Below, one piece after another: positions 1 to 8,010 of a stretch of DNA of 10,991 nucleotides. The translations under genes and the position numbers were made by a program. The notes beneath the pieces are model-generated. The model had not been told where the DNA came from and did not search any database. It was given only the letters and a program-made list of their open reading frames with translations. How positions within the stretch are numbered: the first letter of the stretch is position 1; every line of letters begins with the position of its first letter. Source of the DNA: Chromera velia (Eukaryota > Sar > Chromeraceae); assembly GCA_018398765.1 (NCBI GenBank), contig JAHBMJ010000631.1, positions 53,799 to 64,789 on the forward strand, read 5' to 3'.

Positions 1-16
1 GGGGGGGGGGGGGGGG
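1..16. repeat. poly-G at window edge
   Basis: A run of 16 G at the very start, mirrored by poly-C at the other end. It probably marks an assembly breakpoint. Confidence 0.9.
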
Positions 17-98
17 AAGAGGGCGAAAAGGAAAGAGGGAGATCGGGATTCGGAGAGGTCTCCCTTCTGTTTCTTGAAAGAAAATAGAGAGATGCTCG
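1..98 (-). CDS. Kelch-BTB gene exon 13 (BTB continuation, partial)
   Basis: From acceptor AAACAG|C the frame reads (S)EHLSIFFQETEGRPLRIPIS. The S-E-H-L after the previous exon is what a BTB domain has after its A-H-K helix. No GT follows before the window edge, so the exon should continue past it, yet the reading becomes Pro-rich through poly-C. A second acceptor, AAACAG with its AG at 51-50, has a better pyrimidine tract but gives a less BTB-like frame. Confidence 0.55.
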
Positions 99-451
99 CT
101 GTTTACGGTTCGTCCATGATTACAACATGCATGCAAGAAGAGAGGGAAACAAAACAAAAGAATAACCACAGAGAAAGAAGCGAACTTGCATGGCAACGGG
201 CATACGTACAAGCACCGAGGCTCTCTCTCGCACACAAGAAAAGCGAAGAAGACAGAGGGGAAAGGGAAGAAAAAGAGAGCAGCGGCAAGGGAACTCAGAC
301 AGTTCCTCACGAAGATGCCCCGGCCCCCTTGCAGACAGGCAGGCAGGCCCACCTGTAGCAGAGTATTTTGTGGGCATAGAGAACGCGACCCTCCACGACA
401 AACGTCATGTCCGAGAACATCTGCATTCATGCATGTGATAGTCAGGAGATT

Positions 452-512
<61 letters not shown>

Positions 513-1072
513 TGCAAATCATGCTCCTACACACTTGGTTGAAAGTATGCATGCATACAAAAGGGGCAAATGCGGACGTACACTCACATGATGCACAAAT
601 TGATTCGTAGCTCCAGGACCGAAGCTTCCCCATGCATCAAAAGAACTTTCAAAAAGTGCCCCCAACAACACAGCTGCCCCCACAGACTTGAGGCGTTGCT
701 TGCATTTATCTTCTCCTTAAGGGATCTCCCCCAGACACACATGCATGCATGCATGAAGAGGTACATTCGGGTTCTCTTCCTTCTTCCCCCCCCCCCCCCC
801 CCNNNCCCCCCCTCCCCTTCCCTCCCTCCCTCTCCGAGTTGCTCGCCATCTGTCGGAAGGGACACGTGTCTGGAGAGAGGTCACAGGAGACGCAAGAAAA
901 GGAGGCAGAGAAAGAGGAGATCACAGACCCATGGACGGATGGATGGATGGATAGAAAGACAGACAGAAGGACAAATGGATGAGCTGACTGCCAGACTGAC
1001 CGGATTTCCCACAAAGCCCTTCAGATCTCTCACGAGTGTGGAGGGAGGGACGTCGACGTGCAAGTCTGCACG

Positions 1073-1138
<66 letters not shown>

Positions 1139-1642
1139 GAGAGACAGAGAGACAGAGAAAGAGAGAGAGGTGAGGACGGAGAGGGCAGAAAATCCCTTTC
1201 TTTTGTTTTTTTCCTCTTCTTTTCATGTACAAACCAACAACGGTAGACAGACTTCTTTCTTTTCCACACAGACAGACAGACCAGACAGACCAGAGAGACC
1301 AGACAGACCAACCGATCAATAAACGGACACAGAGGCAGGCAGGCAAACAAACAGGCAGGCAGGCAGGCAGGCAGGCAAGCGACCCTCCCTTACCTACGCA
1401 CCTGGTCGCAGGTGGCAGCAGATGAAGTCGTTCAACCGAAAGTTCCCGTCGTACCCCCCGAACACGAACATCTTCCCCTCGAAGATCGCCATTCCGTGGC
1501 AGAACCGACGACGCACCCCGAGGCCCATGGCGACCTCCGGGAGGTTCTCTGGTCCTCCGACTGCCTCCGCACTCTTCGCTCCTGGCTTCGTTACGACGCA
1601 GTGCTCTCCCAACTGCAACGGAGAGAATTCATGTGTTCCCAT

Positions 1643-1676
<34 letters not shown>

Positions 1677-3545
1677 GTACGTACATACACTGAAACGAAT
1701 GAGAAGTCTAAACTCCGGCACGTACCGAAGCGTGCGAATACATGAACATCTACATGTGTACACATGTACACACACAGACACAGAAACAATCTGCAGCCAT
1801 CCAGTCGATTTAAAGGGGAACAGCGGCAGCAACAGTGCCTTAGAAGACAAACGTACACAAAAACAAAGTAAAAAAAACCAAAACCAACCGAATAGCCAGT
1901 CAGGCAACTGACTCACCGGGTCGTTCTGCTGTTCCCTCACGAGGACCCAACTGCCCCGCACAGGCCGCACGCTCTCGTCCAGGTCCGTCCCCAGGGAGGC
2001 GATGGAGGAGTCCGAAGTCTCGATTTTGAACTCGTACAGTTCGTTCCGAGCCTGTCCAGTGGAGCCCCCAAAAAGGTACACAGAGTCTCCGAACACCCCG
2101 CACGTGTGAGAGTCACGGGCCGAGGGGGCAGGGTCCCCGACCACACCTGCGAGAGAGAGAGAGAGAGAGAGAGAGTGCGCATACACACATGCATCCGTGT
2201 AGAACAAGATTGTATAGAGACTGACTGCTCTCTCTATGCATTCCCGGATGTTCGTGAAGTGGGAGGCAAGCTTTTTCTGTCTCACTGAAGCTCAATGAAT
2301 TTATGAGAGACTGTTCACATCGATTCGTTTGCTCAACATTTCGTGGCTGAAAAGTTTGAAGGTTTTGTTTTTGTGCTTGCCTCCATGAGACATTTGTCTC
2401 TCGAAATGAAGGGCTTCCGAAAGAGCGGAAGAGAAAAAAGAGAAATAAGAAAAGGACCGAAAGAAAGACGCGTGTCCCAAATGAGTAAGTCCACGGAGAG
2501 AGAGAGGGGACACAAAGACCTACAGACAGACTGACAGACAGACAGATGGACTCTATCTTCCTTCATTTTTCCTCTCAGACTGGCAGGCAGGGGCAGGTAG
2601 AGAGGCAGGCACACTGATAGCAAGAAAGGTTTAGAAACAGAGAGGGAGAAGAAGGACGTGCAGGCAACAATACACAGACAGAAGTAGAAAGGACCAAGAA
2701 AATTAAAAAAAACAGGAAAGACTCACTCCCCCCCTCGACGCGGCACCAGACTTTTCGGTCTGCGTGAGGAACGCATACACAAAGAAAAAGACACAGAGAT
2801 AAGGGAGGGAGAGCGAGAGAGGGAGGGAGGGAGATCTCGATTTTCCCCAACTCCACACGGCATGCATGCAGGAAGGCCGCAAAAGCACATCTTGATGAAA
2901 TTAATTGCAAAAGCCCTACCGGATTCTGGTCTGGACAGAGAGAGTCCAACTCCTTTCTTTTGTTTGACAGAGACTTTTGTTGCATTGCAAAAGAACAGAT
3001 TCACAATTGGACAACAAAATCAACAAGAGAAAGAGAGCGACTTCGGACGACTTCACTCATTTGTAGGGAAAAAAAGGAAAGGAAAGGAAAGGAAAGGAAA
3101 GGGGAGGGGGACACACCCCCCAAGGTTGTTGTCTCTCAATCCGACCTCTCTGAAATCCGACCAACTCTTCTCACACACGCACTGATCAGCCAGGAAATCT
3201 ACTAATCAACCAACGGAGCCATCCACCCAGAACAGCCATAGAAAAGAAAGAAAGAAAGAAAGAAAGAAAGATTTGTCCCTTCGATCAAAAGATTCACTGA
3301 TAGCCCGACCATTGACAGAATTAAAATAAACGCCGACCGAATGACTCACTGACCGACCGAAGTTGAATTCAAAGAAGTCGTTCAAGTGCTGTGCGCCATC
3401 GTGTCCCCCAAACAGAAGCATTCTGTTCCTCCACACGCACGTCGAGGCTCTGTACCTCGCCCGGGGCGTCAGCATGCCACAGTTCAACTTCACAGGGGAC
3501 CAGGAAGCAGTCGCTGCACGCGGACCCAAAACACATACGTACACA

Positions 3546-3600
<55 letters not shown>

Positions 3601-6600
3601 GCATGGAAGGCATCTGGAGAGGAAATGTATACGTGGTCAAAAACAGAAGGAGAGAAAGTCATACAGCCGTCCAACCAAATCAACCAACCGGGATTTGAAA
3701 AGACGGACGATATGAGGCGAGGAGGGAGAAGAATGGAGAAATCTTCTTGGCCAGGTGCATTGAAAGAGAGGCAACTGAAGAGAGGCAGACTGCGGTCTTT
3801 CCCCTTGTCCTTTCCATCTATTCTCTTGCATATTTGAGTGCCCGTCTATCTCACTTGGTTCGGTTCGTTGGCTCTTACAAGCCCTTTTGAGGATGCTTGC
3901 CTGCCTCCTGCCTGCCTGACTGACTGCTTGCCTGACTGCCTGACTGACTGTCTGCCTGTCTGCCTGTCTGCCTGACTGACTGACTGACTGACGCACTGAC
4001 TGTCTGTCTGTCTGTCTGCCTGTCTGCCTGCCTGACTGACTGACTGACTGACTGACTGACTGACGCACTGACTGACTGACTGACTGACTGACTGCTTGCC
4101 TGACTGACTGACTGCCTGCCTGACTGACTGGCTGGCTGCCTGCCTGCCTGCCTACCTGCCTGCCTGCTTGCCTGCCTGCCTGCCTGCTTGCCTGCCTGCC
4201 TGCCTGCTTGCCTGCCTGCCTGCCTGCCTGACTGACTACCGGACTGAGCACCTGACTGACTGACTGACTGACTGACCGACCGAAGTGGAATTCGTGAAAG
4301 TCAGATCTGTAGTTGCCGTCGTATCCCCCAAAGATGAACATCGCGTCTGCGTGCTGACACGCGGAGTGGGAGTGCCTGGGCAGAAGCAAGCAAACAAACA
4401 AGCACAACAAACGTAACGCAATGATGATTCTTCCATGCCATTGCTCAATGATTCTTGTTGTGCCACAACTATTGATATACTCCGCGATGTGAAGACGCAT
4501 GAGATCTCCGTGAACGCATGCATTCATTTATCCATTCATCCATCCATCCATACATCCATTCATGCACTCATTCGTTTCGCGAAACTGGATGGGAGAAAGG
4601 ACATTCATTCTTGGAAGCAATCAAGGAAAGGGGCGGCCAGACCAACCGAGCCGCATTGAATGGAAAACACAGAGAGGAAGGAAGCAAGGAAGAAAGGGAG
4701 AAGGGAAGGAAAAAGAAGGGAAGGAACAGAATCCGTTCCTGTGAATAAATGAACAACATTCTATTCTGTCTGTCTGCACATCTTTTCGCATCTCCTCTTC
4801 TCTTCTCTTCTCTTCCTTTCTGTTCACTTCTCTGTGTTTCTCATCAATTCAACTGGCTCCTGTGAAGAGACCGACCGAATCATAGAAGAAAGAAAGGCTT
4901 GGATTACAAGAAAAGAGACAGAAAGAGCAAGTGGGCGAAACTTAACAAGAAGAAAGAGGGGAAAGGAAAACACAGAAAACCGAAACAAAAACACGTACAA
5001 GACCAATAGTGGCACTCGTTGACCCACTCAGAAAGGTCCCTCCCTCTTCATTCGGGAGGGAGGAACTCTCGTCTCCTCTCCACTCTACTCACCTCGGAGT
5101 TGGTGGAGTTCCCACCGTCTGCACCGCCTCCCATATTTCGACCTCGCTGTCGTACCTCCAGGTGTCGTTCACACGCTGCTGTCCGTCGTAACCTGCGGGC
5201 GGATGCGAGTGCTCTAACTCAGTCACAAGAAACACAGACTCACTCACGGACAGAGAGGGAGGGTGGGGGTGGGGTCAGGAAAGGGAGGTAGTCTTCCTTC
5301 ATTCATTCCTTCCTTCCTTCCTTCTTTCCTTCCGATCGACGTAGAAGCGATACCACGTGTGAGAAGAAAGGAAGGAGGGAAGCAAGGAAGGAAGGAAGGA
5401 AGGAAGGAGGGAAGCGTGATGAACGGGAGGAGGGTGTCTGTGCATGGGGGATGGATGTGATGTCTCCAAGAGAAAACACACACAGACGAGGACACTGAAG
5501 GGGAGGGAAAGGAGAGGGAGGCAAGGAGGGGAATAAGAAGGGAAAAAAACAGGACACAGGAAGCAAAAGAAACATGAAAGGGAAGGAAAAGCTGACCTCC
5601 GAAAATATACATGTAGTGTCTATACGCAACGGCACTGTGTCTGTCTCTGCACACACTCAGGTGGGAACAAACATATTTGTAAACGAACGCAAAGAGATCT
5701 GTATGCTTCTTTTTGGGCTCTTCAAATTCCTTTCCATGCGTATTCAGCCAGGGCTTCTTCCTCGTCTGAAAGCAAGCACAAAAGCACTTGGAGATAAAGG
5801 CAGAAAGCTGGAGGAATTTCACAGGTACACACACTCACAGACCTGTGCGAGCATACGAGCAAGAACCCACCGAACCCGCCCGCGCTCCCCCACTCAAACA
5901 CACAGACAGACAGACCATATGTTTCTACAGACAGACAGACAGACAGACCAGACAGACAGACAGACAGACAGACAGACTATTTCGTCTTTTCTTCACTTCG
6001 CCAAACAGACAGACAGACAGACAGAGAGAGAGAGGGGGACAGAGAGAGAGAAAGAGAAGGAGAAAGACAGAGAGGTAGACAGAGAGAGAGAGACTCAATC
6101 ACGCGGAGACACGCTGACAAACCTGGCACCCGGTCCCGGAGAGCAGATTTCCGTCCATCGTCGGTTTCCTGCGGTTGACAAGACGAGAAAGAGAAGCCGC
6201 AGAAAGAAAAAAGAGCCCATGCTTCCTGGGATCGAAATGGATTCGTTACCCTAAAATTCTGGATCGATCAATTTGTCGTGCGATGCAGACATACAGTTGC
6301 AACTGGAAGGTACAGTTCAAATTGAATTCCGGATTCTGGAAGATTCGTTTCTTTTCTTCTGCAGAGTACCTTCTTTTGCCTTCTTTTTTGTGAATTTTCT
6401 CACTAACCAGTTCGCTTTCTCTTTTTTTTTTCCTTCTCTCCTACTCTCTGCCCATTAACAACATACGAATGTCCGTGTCACTGCTTATGCTCACAATTCT
6501 GTTTCACACGCAGAAGCTTCGAATCCGTTTCGACACTCCTCTGCGCGTTTGTTTACGATTAGACATAGACAGTCTCTTTTGAATAGAATGTACATGCATG

Positions 6601-7132
6601 GATGGACCCGGGTTCGCAGTTCTTGAAATTCACATGCATTTTCTTCAGGTGCGTCCTGCAGGCACTGACTGTGGTTGTACTTGTAGAGGTCGTTGCATCT
6701 TTGTACTCCGTCGTAGCCCCCGAAAACATACAGACAGTCCCCGACGCTCACCATGGTGTGGAGCGACCTCTGCCCAGAATGCATTCACAGATGCATGAGT
6801 GAACTGCAATGTAGGTAGTCTCCAACCTTCTCTATACAGCCATGAGTTCTTCGCATGCATTGCCTGCACCCCTTTCAGACGAGTCTACCGCCAAAGCCCA
6901 GCATGAAGGACGCGAGAAAAGCAAAAACACAGACAGACCACGCGAAGCATAGGGAAAAGGGCACACAACTGAAGTGCGATCAGCGATGCAGGAATTGTAG
7001 GTGTTGCATAAATACCCGCCACATGTATGCACTAATCTAGTGCCACTTCTCTCATTCGCGCACCTTGGTCGGGCACTTTCCGAGGGCCCCCACGTCTTTC
7101 CAGACGAAGACGTCTTTCATCACGTTCATCAT
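1..7132 (-). CDS. Kelch-repeat/BTB protein, LZTR1-like (13 exons, 3' end beyond window)
   Basis: Exons in transcription order: 7132-7064, 6769-6670, 6168-6123, 5646-5597, 5192-5093, 4375-4281, 3513-3358, 2759-2727, 2146-1917, 1612-1402, 1065-1001, 420-353, 98-1 (partial). Every junction is GT-AG and every phase agrees, giving about 440 residues to the edge. Six kelch blades are visible by their glycine pairs: VFGGYDG, IFGGYDG, IFGGYDG, LFGGHDG, LFGGSTG and VFGGYDG. Blades 1-4 also have downstream Trp residues. A long insertion separates blades 5 and 6. A BTB start follows (SDMTFVVEG...YAHKIL). Kelch x6 then BTB with that insertion is the layout of LZTR1. In animals LZTR1 is a CUL3 ubiquitin-ligase adaptor; a similar role here is inference only. 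The start Met (7132) is chosen because it opens the exon with the first blade strand; an upstream exon cannot be excluded. The second half of the BTB and anything after it is missing. Confidence 0.88.
353..420 (-). CDS. Kelch-BTB gene exon 12 (BTB core)
   Basis: Encodes MFSDMTFVVEGRVLYAHKIL followed by CY and a split codon. It matches the BTB signature D-x-T-F-x-V-x-G...A-H-K-x-x-L. The acceptor is ATGCAG|ATG (phase 0) and the donor TACAG|GTGGGC (phase 2). Confidence 0.9.
451..509. repeat. (CA)n microsatellite
   Basis: An almost pure CA dinucleotide array, interrupted near 479. On the sense strand of the host gene it reads (TG)n, upstream of the exon 12 acceptor. Confidence 0.95.
786..834. 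repeat. poly-C run with assembly gap (NNN)
   Basis: C run 786-812 containing NNN at 803-805, continuing as a C/T-rich tract. The true homopolymer length is unknown. Confidence 0.9.
936..968. repeat. GGAT and CAGA short arrays
   Basis: Four GGAT units followed by AGAC/CAGA units, inside intron 11 just after the exon 11 donor in transcription order. Confidence 0.85.
1001..1065 (-). CDS. Kelch-BTB gene exon 11 (kelch-BTB linker)
   Basis: Encodes LHVDVPPSTLVRDLKGFVGN and Pro. The pattern S-T-L-V-R-D-L...N-P is the helix before a BTB core in kelch-BTB and MATH-BTB proteins. The acceptor GCGTGCAG|AC follows a (GT)n tract. The donor is CCG|GTCAGT, phase 0. Confidence 0.85.
1069..1171. repeat. (CA)n(GA)n compound microsatellite
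   Basis: CA repeat to about 1108, then GA repeat with CAGA interruptions. On the sense strand it forms a (TC)n(TG)n tract ending in GCGTGCGTGCAG, which is the exon 11 acceptor. Confidence 0.95.
1264..1380. repeat. CAGA and GGCA tetranucleotide arrays
   Basis: ACAGACAGACC-type units to about 1312, then GGCA units at 1331-1379. They occupy the donor-side half of intron 10 (1066-1401). Confidence 0.9.
1402..1612 (-). CDS. Kelch-BTB gene exon 10 (insertion end, blade 6)
   Basis: Starts LGEHCVVTKPGAK, completing the loop between blades 5 and 6, then RFCHGMAIFEGKMFVFGGYD and FRLNDFICCHLRP. The acceptor is CTCCGTTGCAG|TTG and the donor CCAG|GTGCGT, phase 1. Confidence 0.9.
1613..1916 (-). other. 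Intron 9 of the kelch-BTB gene
   Basis: A 304-bp intron with one (CA)n array at 1644-1674 and several ACATGTACA-like short palindromes around 1750-1775. No coding signal is seen. Confidence 0.7.
1644..1674. repeat. (CA)n microsatellite
   Basis: A pure CA array ending at ACGCGTACGTAC, about 30 bp on the intron side of the exon 10 acceptor. Confidence 0.95.
1917..2146 (-). CDS. Kelch-BTB gene exon 9 (blade 5 and insertion)
   Basis: Encodes VVGDPAPSARDSHTCGVFGD, then VYLFGGSTGQARNELYEFKI, then an acidic insertion with a later Trp (GSWVLVREQQNDP). The acceptor lies directly after a (CT)n tract, CTCTCGCAG|GT. The donor is CCG|GTGAGT, phase 0. Confidence 0.9.
2147..2726 (-). other. Intron 8 of the kelch-BTB gene
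   Basis: A 580-bp intron. It carries (GA)n at 2150-2175 against the acceptor, a perfect short inverted repeat GAGACATTTGTCTC at 2386-2399, CAGA units near 2521-2546 and GGCAGG units near 2582-2610. No coding signal is seen. Confidence 0.65.
2150..2175. repeat. (GA)n microsatellite serving as pyrimidine tract
   Basis: On the sense (minus) strand this is (CT)n ending in CGCAG, so the microsatellite is the polypyrimidine tract of the exon 9 acceptor. Confidence 0.92.
2727..2759 (-). CDS. Kelch-BTB gene exon 8 (33-bp microexon)
   Basis: A 33-bp exon encoding DRKVWCRVEGG (first codon split), the Trp strand of blade 4. It is flanked by a long pyrimidine tract plus CGCAG upstream and a full-consensus donor A|GTGAGT downstream. 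Phase 1 on both sides joins exons 7 and 9 cleanly. Confidence 0.82.
3075..3105. repeat. (GGAAA)n pentanucleotide array
   Basis: About six GGAAA units followed by a G-rich stretch (GGGGAGGGGG). Confidence 0.92.
3241..3271. repeat. (AAAG)n tetranucleotide array
   Basis: About seven AAAG units inside intron 7. Confidence 0.92.
3358..3513 (-). CDS. Kelch-BTB gene exon 7 (blade 3 end, blade 4)
   Basis: Encodes ATASWSPVKLNCGMLTPRAR, then the blade core NRMLLFGGHDGAQHLNDFFE. The acceptor GTGCAG|CG joins the phase-1 end of exon 6. The donor TTCG|GTCGGTCAGT is the same as that of exon 6. Confidence 0.9.
3541..3597. repeat. (CA)n(GA)n compound microsatellite
   Basis: CA array to 3562, then a GA array to 3597. 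On the sense strand it is (CT)n(TG)n, about 30 bp before the exon 7 acceptor. It has the same structure as the array at 1069-1171. Confidence 0.95.
3893..4280. repeat. Long CTGA/CTGC/CTGT tetranucleotide array in intron 6
   Basis: About 390 bp of interspersed CTGA, CTGC, CTGT, CTTG and CTGG units, filling half of the 767-bp intron 6 (3514-4280). In the sense direction it starts at the splice donor itself as GTCAGTCAGTCAG and grades into GGCAGGCAGG. Stop-free translations through it are artefacts of the repeat. Confidence 0.95.
4281..4375 (-). CDS. Kelch-BTB gene exon 6 (blade 3)
   Basis: Encodes HSHSACQHADAMFIFGGYDG and NYRSDFHEFHF. The acceptor is CTGCCCAG|G. The donor TTCG|GTCGGTCAGT is chosen over GTCAGT four bases downstream because only phase 1 joins exon 7 in frame. 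The intron begins directly in a GTCA tetranucleotide array. Confidence 0.88.
4376..5092 (-). other. Intron 5 of the kelch-BTB gene
   Basis: A 717-bp intron with CATT/CATC units at 4517-4571, A/G-rich sequence at 4670-4735, and TCTTC units near 4790-4820. No exon-like segment with kelch character was found. Confidence 0.65.
4517..4571. repeat. CATT/CATC tetranucleotide array
   Basis: Imperfect units of CATT, CATC and CATA starting next to a GCATGCAT palindrome. Confidence 0.9.
5093..5192 (-). CDS. Kelch-BTB gene exon 5 (end of blade 2)
   Basis: Starts with the second Gly of the kelch pair, then YDGQQRVNDTWRYDSEVEIW, continuing to a G-T-P-P-T-P-R turn. The acceptor is GCAG|GT and the donor CCGAG|GTGAGT. 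Confidence 0.9.
5293..5414. repeat. Inverted (TTCC)n / (GGAA)n arrays
   Basis: TTCC units at 5293-5333 face GGAA units at 5361-5414 across a spacer of about 27 bp, all inside intron 4 (5193-5596). The two arms are reverse complements and could form a long hairpin in DNA or pre-mRNA. Confidence 0.88.
5597..5646 (-). CDS. Kelch-BTB gene exon 4 (50 bp, blade 2 core)
   Basis: Encodes DRHSAVAYRHYMYIFG. The kelch double glycine is split by the following intron (GGA G|GTCAGC). The acceptor is GTGTGCAG|A, phase 2 in and phase 1 out. Confidence 0.88.
5647..6122 (-). other. Intron 3 of the kelch-BTB gene
   Basis: A 476-bp intron, half of it CAGA and GA repeats (5901-6094). The acceptor-side part at 5650-5890 is unique sequence without a coding signal. 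Confidence 0.7.
5901..6094. repeat. CAGA tetranucleotide arrays with (GA)n
   Basis: Three blocks of ACAG/CAGA units separated by short unique spacers, the last passing into GA-rich sequence. Confidence 0.93.
6123..6168 (-). CDS. Kelch-BTB gene exon 3 (46 bp)
   Basis: A 46-bp exon encoding NRRWTEICSPGPGA plus split Arg codons at both ends. It supplies the W-T strand and the P-G-A-R turn that lead into blade 2. A clear pyrimidine tract precedes the acceptor CGCAG. The donor is AG|GTTTGT. It is recognisable only from kelch context and phase agreement (1 in, 2 out). Confidence 0.85.
6169..6669 (-). other. Intron 2 of the kelch-BTB gene
   Basis: A 501-bp intron, one of the few without a long microsatellite. 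It has a poly-T run near 6422-6430 on the plus strand and no coding signal. Confidence 0.7.
6670..6769 (-). CDS. Kelch-BTB gene exon 2 (kelch blade 1)
   Basis: Encodes RSLHTMVSVGDCLYVFGGYD and on through VQRCNDLYKYNH, a textbook kelch motif with the double glycine and the ND-L-Y strand. The acceptor is GGGCAG|AGG (phase 0) and the donor CACA|GTCAGT (phase 1). Confidence 0.9.
7064..7132 (-). CDS. Kelch-BTB gene exon 1 (putative start)
   Basis: Twenty-three codons beginning MMNVMKDV and containing VWKDVGALGKCPTK, the typical final strand of a kelch blade (Trp, then G..P). The donor is AAG|GTGCGC, phase 0. The reading frame is open upstream, and a CAG at 7141-7139 could act as an acceptor, but its pyrimidine tract is poor, so a start Met at 7132 or 7129 is preferred. 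Confidence 0.7.
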
Positions 7133-8010
7133 CTTGTGCTGACTCCTCTCCAAAACAGCTTTACAAGGGGGATTGGAGGGAAAGGTAAAGAAAAAGCGAG
7201 TGACTTTGCGTTGTTCTCTCCGTGTATGTCTCTCTGCAGCTCTGCGTGCTACGTGTATCTGTTTGCCCGCCTCTTTCCCCTGTCTCAGCTACCGTTTGCC
7301 TGTTTGTCGCCCGAGCTATACAAATACATTACTGCTCGATTTGCACGTTGTTTCGACCGAAGAACATTTACGTATATGTTATTGCATGCATGATTGATCA
7401 TTGTGTACGTATCGATCGATATATATATATGTATACATTTAAAAAAAAAGCATAATAATGCATGCTTATGTCGATATAGCCTGCAAGTGCCCCCCGCTTC
7501 GCTTTCCGGGGCCACAGTTGCGTGCGTCACTGTGTGGTGGACCCCGCGCACGCACATTCAGGAAATATATTCCCATAGAAAGGAGTTTTTCAAAGACTAG
7601 CTGTGCTTTAGTTTTTTTTTTTTTTTGAAGTTTAAAATTTTACTACCATTAGTCCGAATGAAGCTAATCAATATGGACTCAGTAGCCAGAGGGTACAACG
7701 CTAATCACCGCAAGAATAATCTAAAAACTCGCAAAAAATAGCTAGCAATCGCACATTTCATGCACATTTCCTCCCCTACCTTCTTGCGAGGACAAAGCCG
7801 CAGCTCCCGGACACCAGATTCAGGTGATGCGTATCGACATGAGAGGAACCAGTACGTGCAGGAGTGCAAGAGGGGAGCTAAAAGGCACTCTCCTCTCAGA
7901 GCAATGAAGACGTAGGGTGATGTGTCCAAGCAGACCAACACAGGTGTAGTCCGTCTCCTGTTGCCTCCCTTATTTATCCGACGGTTCCTTCCCCCTTCTC
8001 TGGCACTGCG
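7133..8010. promoter_or_regulatory. Divergent intergenic region between kelch-BTB and P450 genes
   Basis: An 878-bp spacer between two head-to-head start codons, so it should hold both promoters and 5' UTRs. It is more AT-rich than its surroundings in places. It holds an ATCGATCGATATATATAT stretch at 7411-7430, TGCATGCA at 7383, a T-run of about 17 at 7610-7626, and TATTTAT about 35 bp before the P450 start. No defined promoter element can be assigned. No tRNA or other RNA gene was recognised. Confidence 0.5.

Larger units (their letters stand above)
421..1000 (-). other. Intron 11 of the kelch-BTB gene
   Basis: A 580-bp intron holding a (CA)n array at 451-509 with ATA interruptions, TGCATGCA at 548, 742 and 746, and a poly-C run with NNN at 803-805. 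It also has a short GGAT array and CAGACAGA near the donor. I see no exon in it. Confidence 0.7.
2760..3357 (-). other. Intron 7 of the kelch-BTB gene
   Basis: A 598-bp intron with GGGA units at 2805-2834, one TGCATGCA at 2863, (GGAAA)n at 3075-3105 followed by a G-rich stretch, and (AAAG)n at 3241-3271. The donor end GTCGGTCAGT matches that of intron 6. No coding signal is seen. Confidence 0.65.

Noticed and set aside
186-1322. Plus-strand open frames rich in His-Thr, Arg-Glu or Asp-Arg repeats, including one of 250 codons
   Set aside because: They are translations of (CA)n, (GA)n and CAGA arrays, one crosses the NNN gap, and they lie opposite real minus-strand exons.
3893-4280. Possible CRISPR-like or satellite array
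   Set aside because: The units are 4 bp with no spacers; it is a simple tetranucleotide array in an intron.
3637-4527. Minus-strand 296-codon open frame with Ser-Gln and Arg-Gln-Ala-Gly repeats
   Set aside because: Only the kelch blade at 4281-4375 is real exon; the repetitive remainder is intron 6 tetranucleotide array read as protein.
7001-7600. Plus-strand open frames in the intergenic side, up to 130 codons
   Set aside because: One overlaps kelch exon 1 in antisense; composition and absence of motifs give no support for coding.
7580-7740. AT-rich unique stretch that might hold a tRNA or small RNA gene
   Set aside because: I could find no cloverleaf arms, B-box-like sequence or other recognisable RNA signature, only a repeated GCTAATCA octamer.
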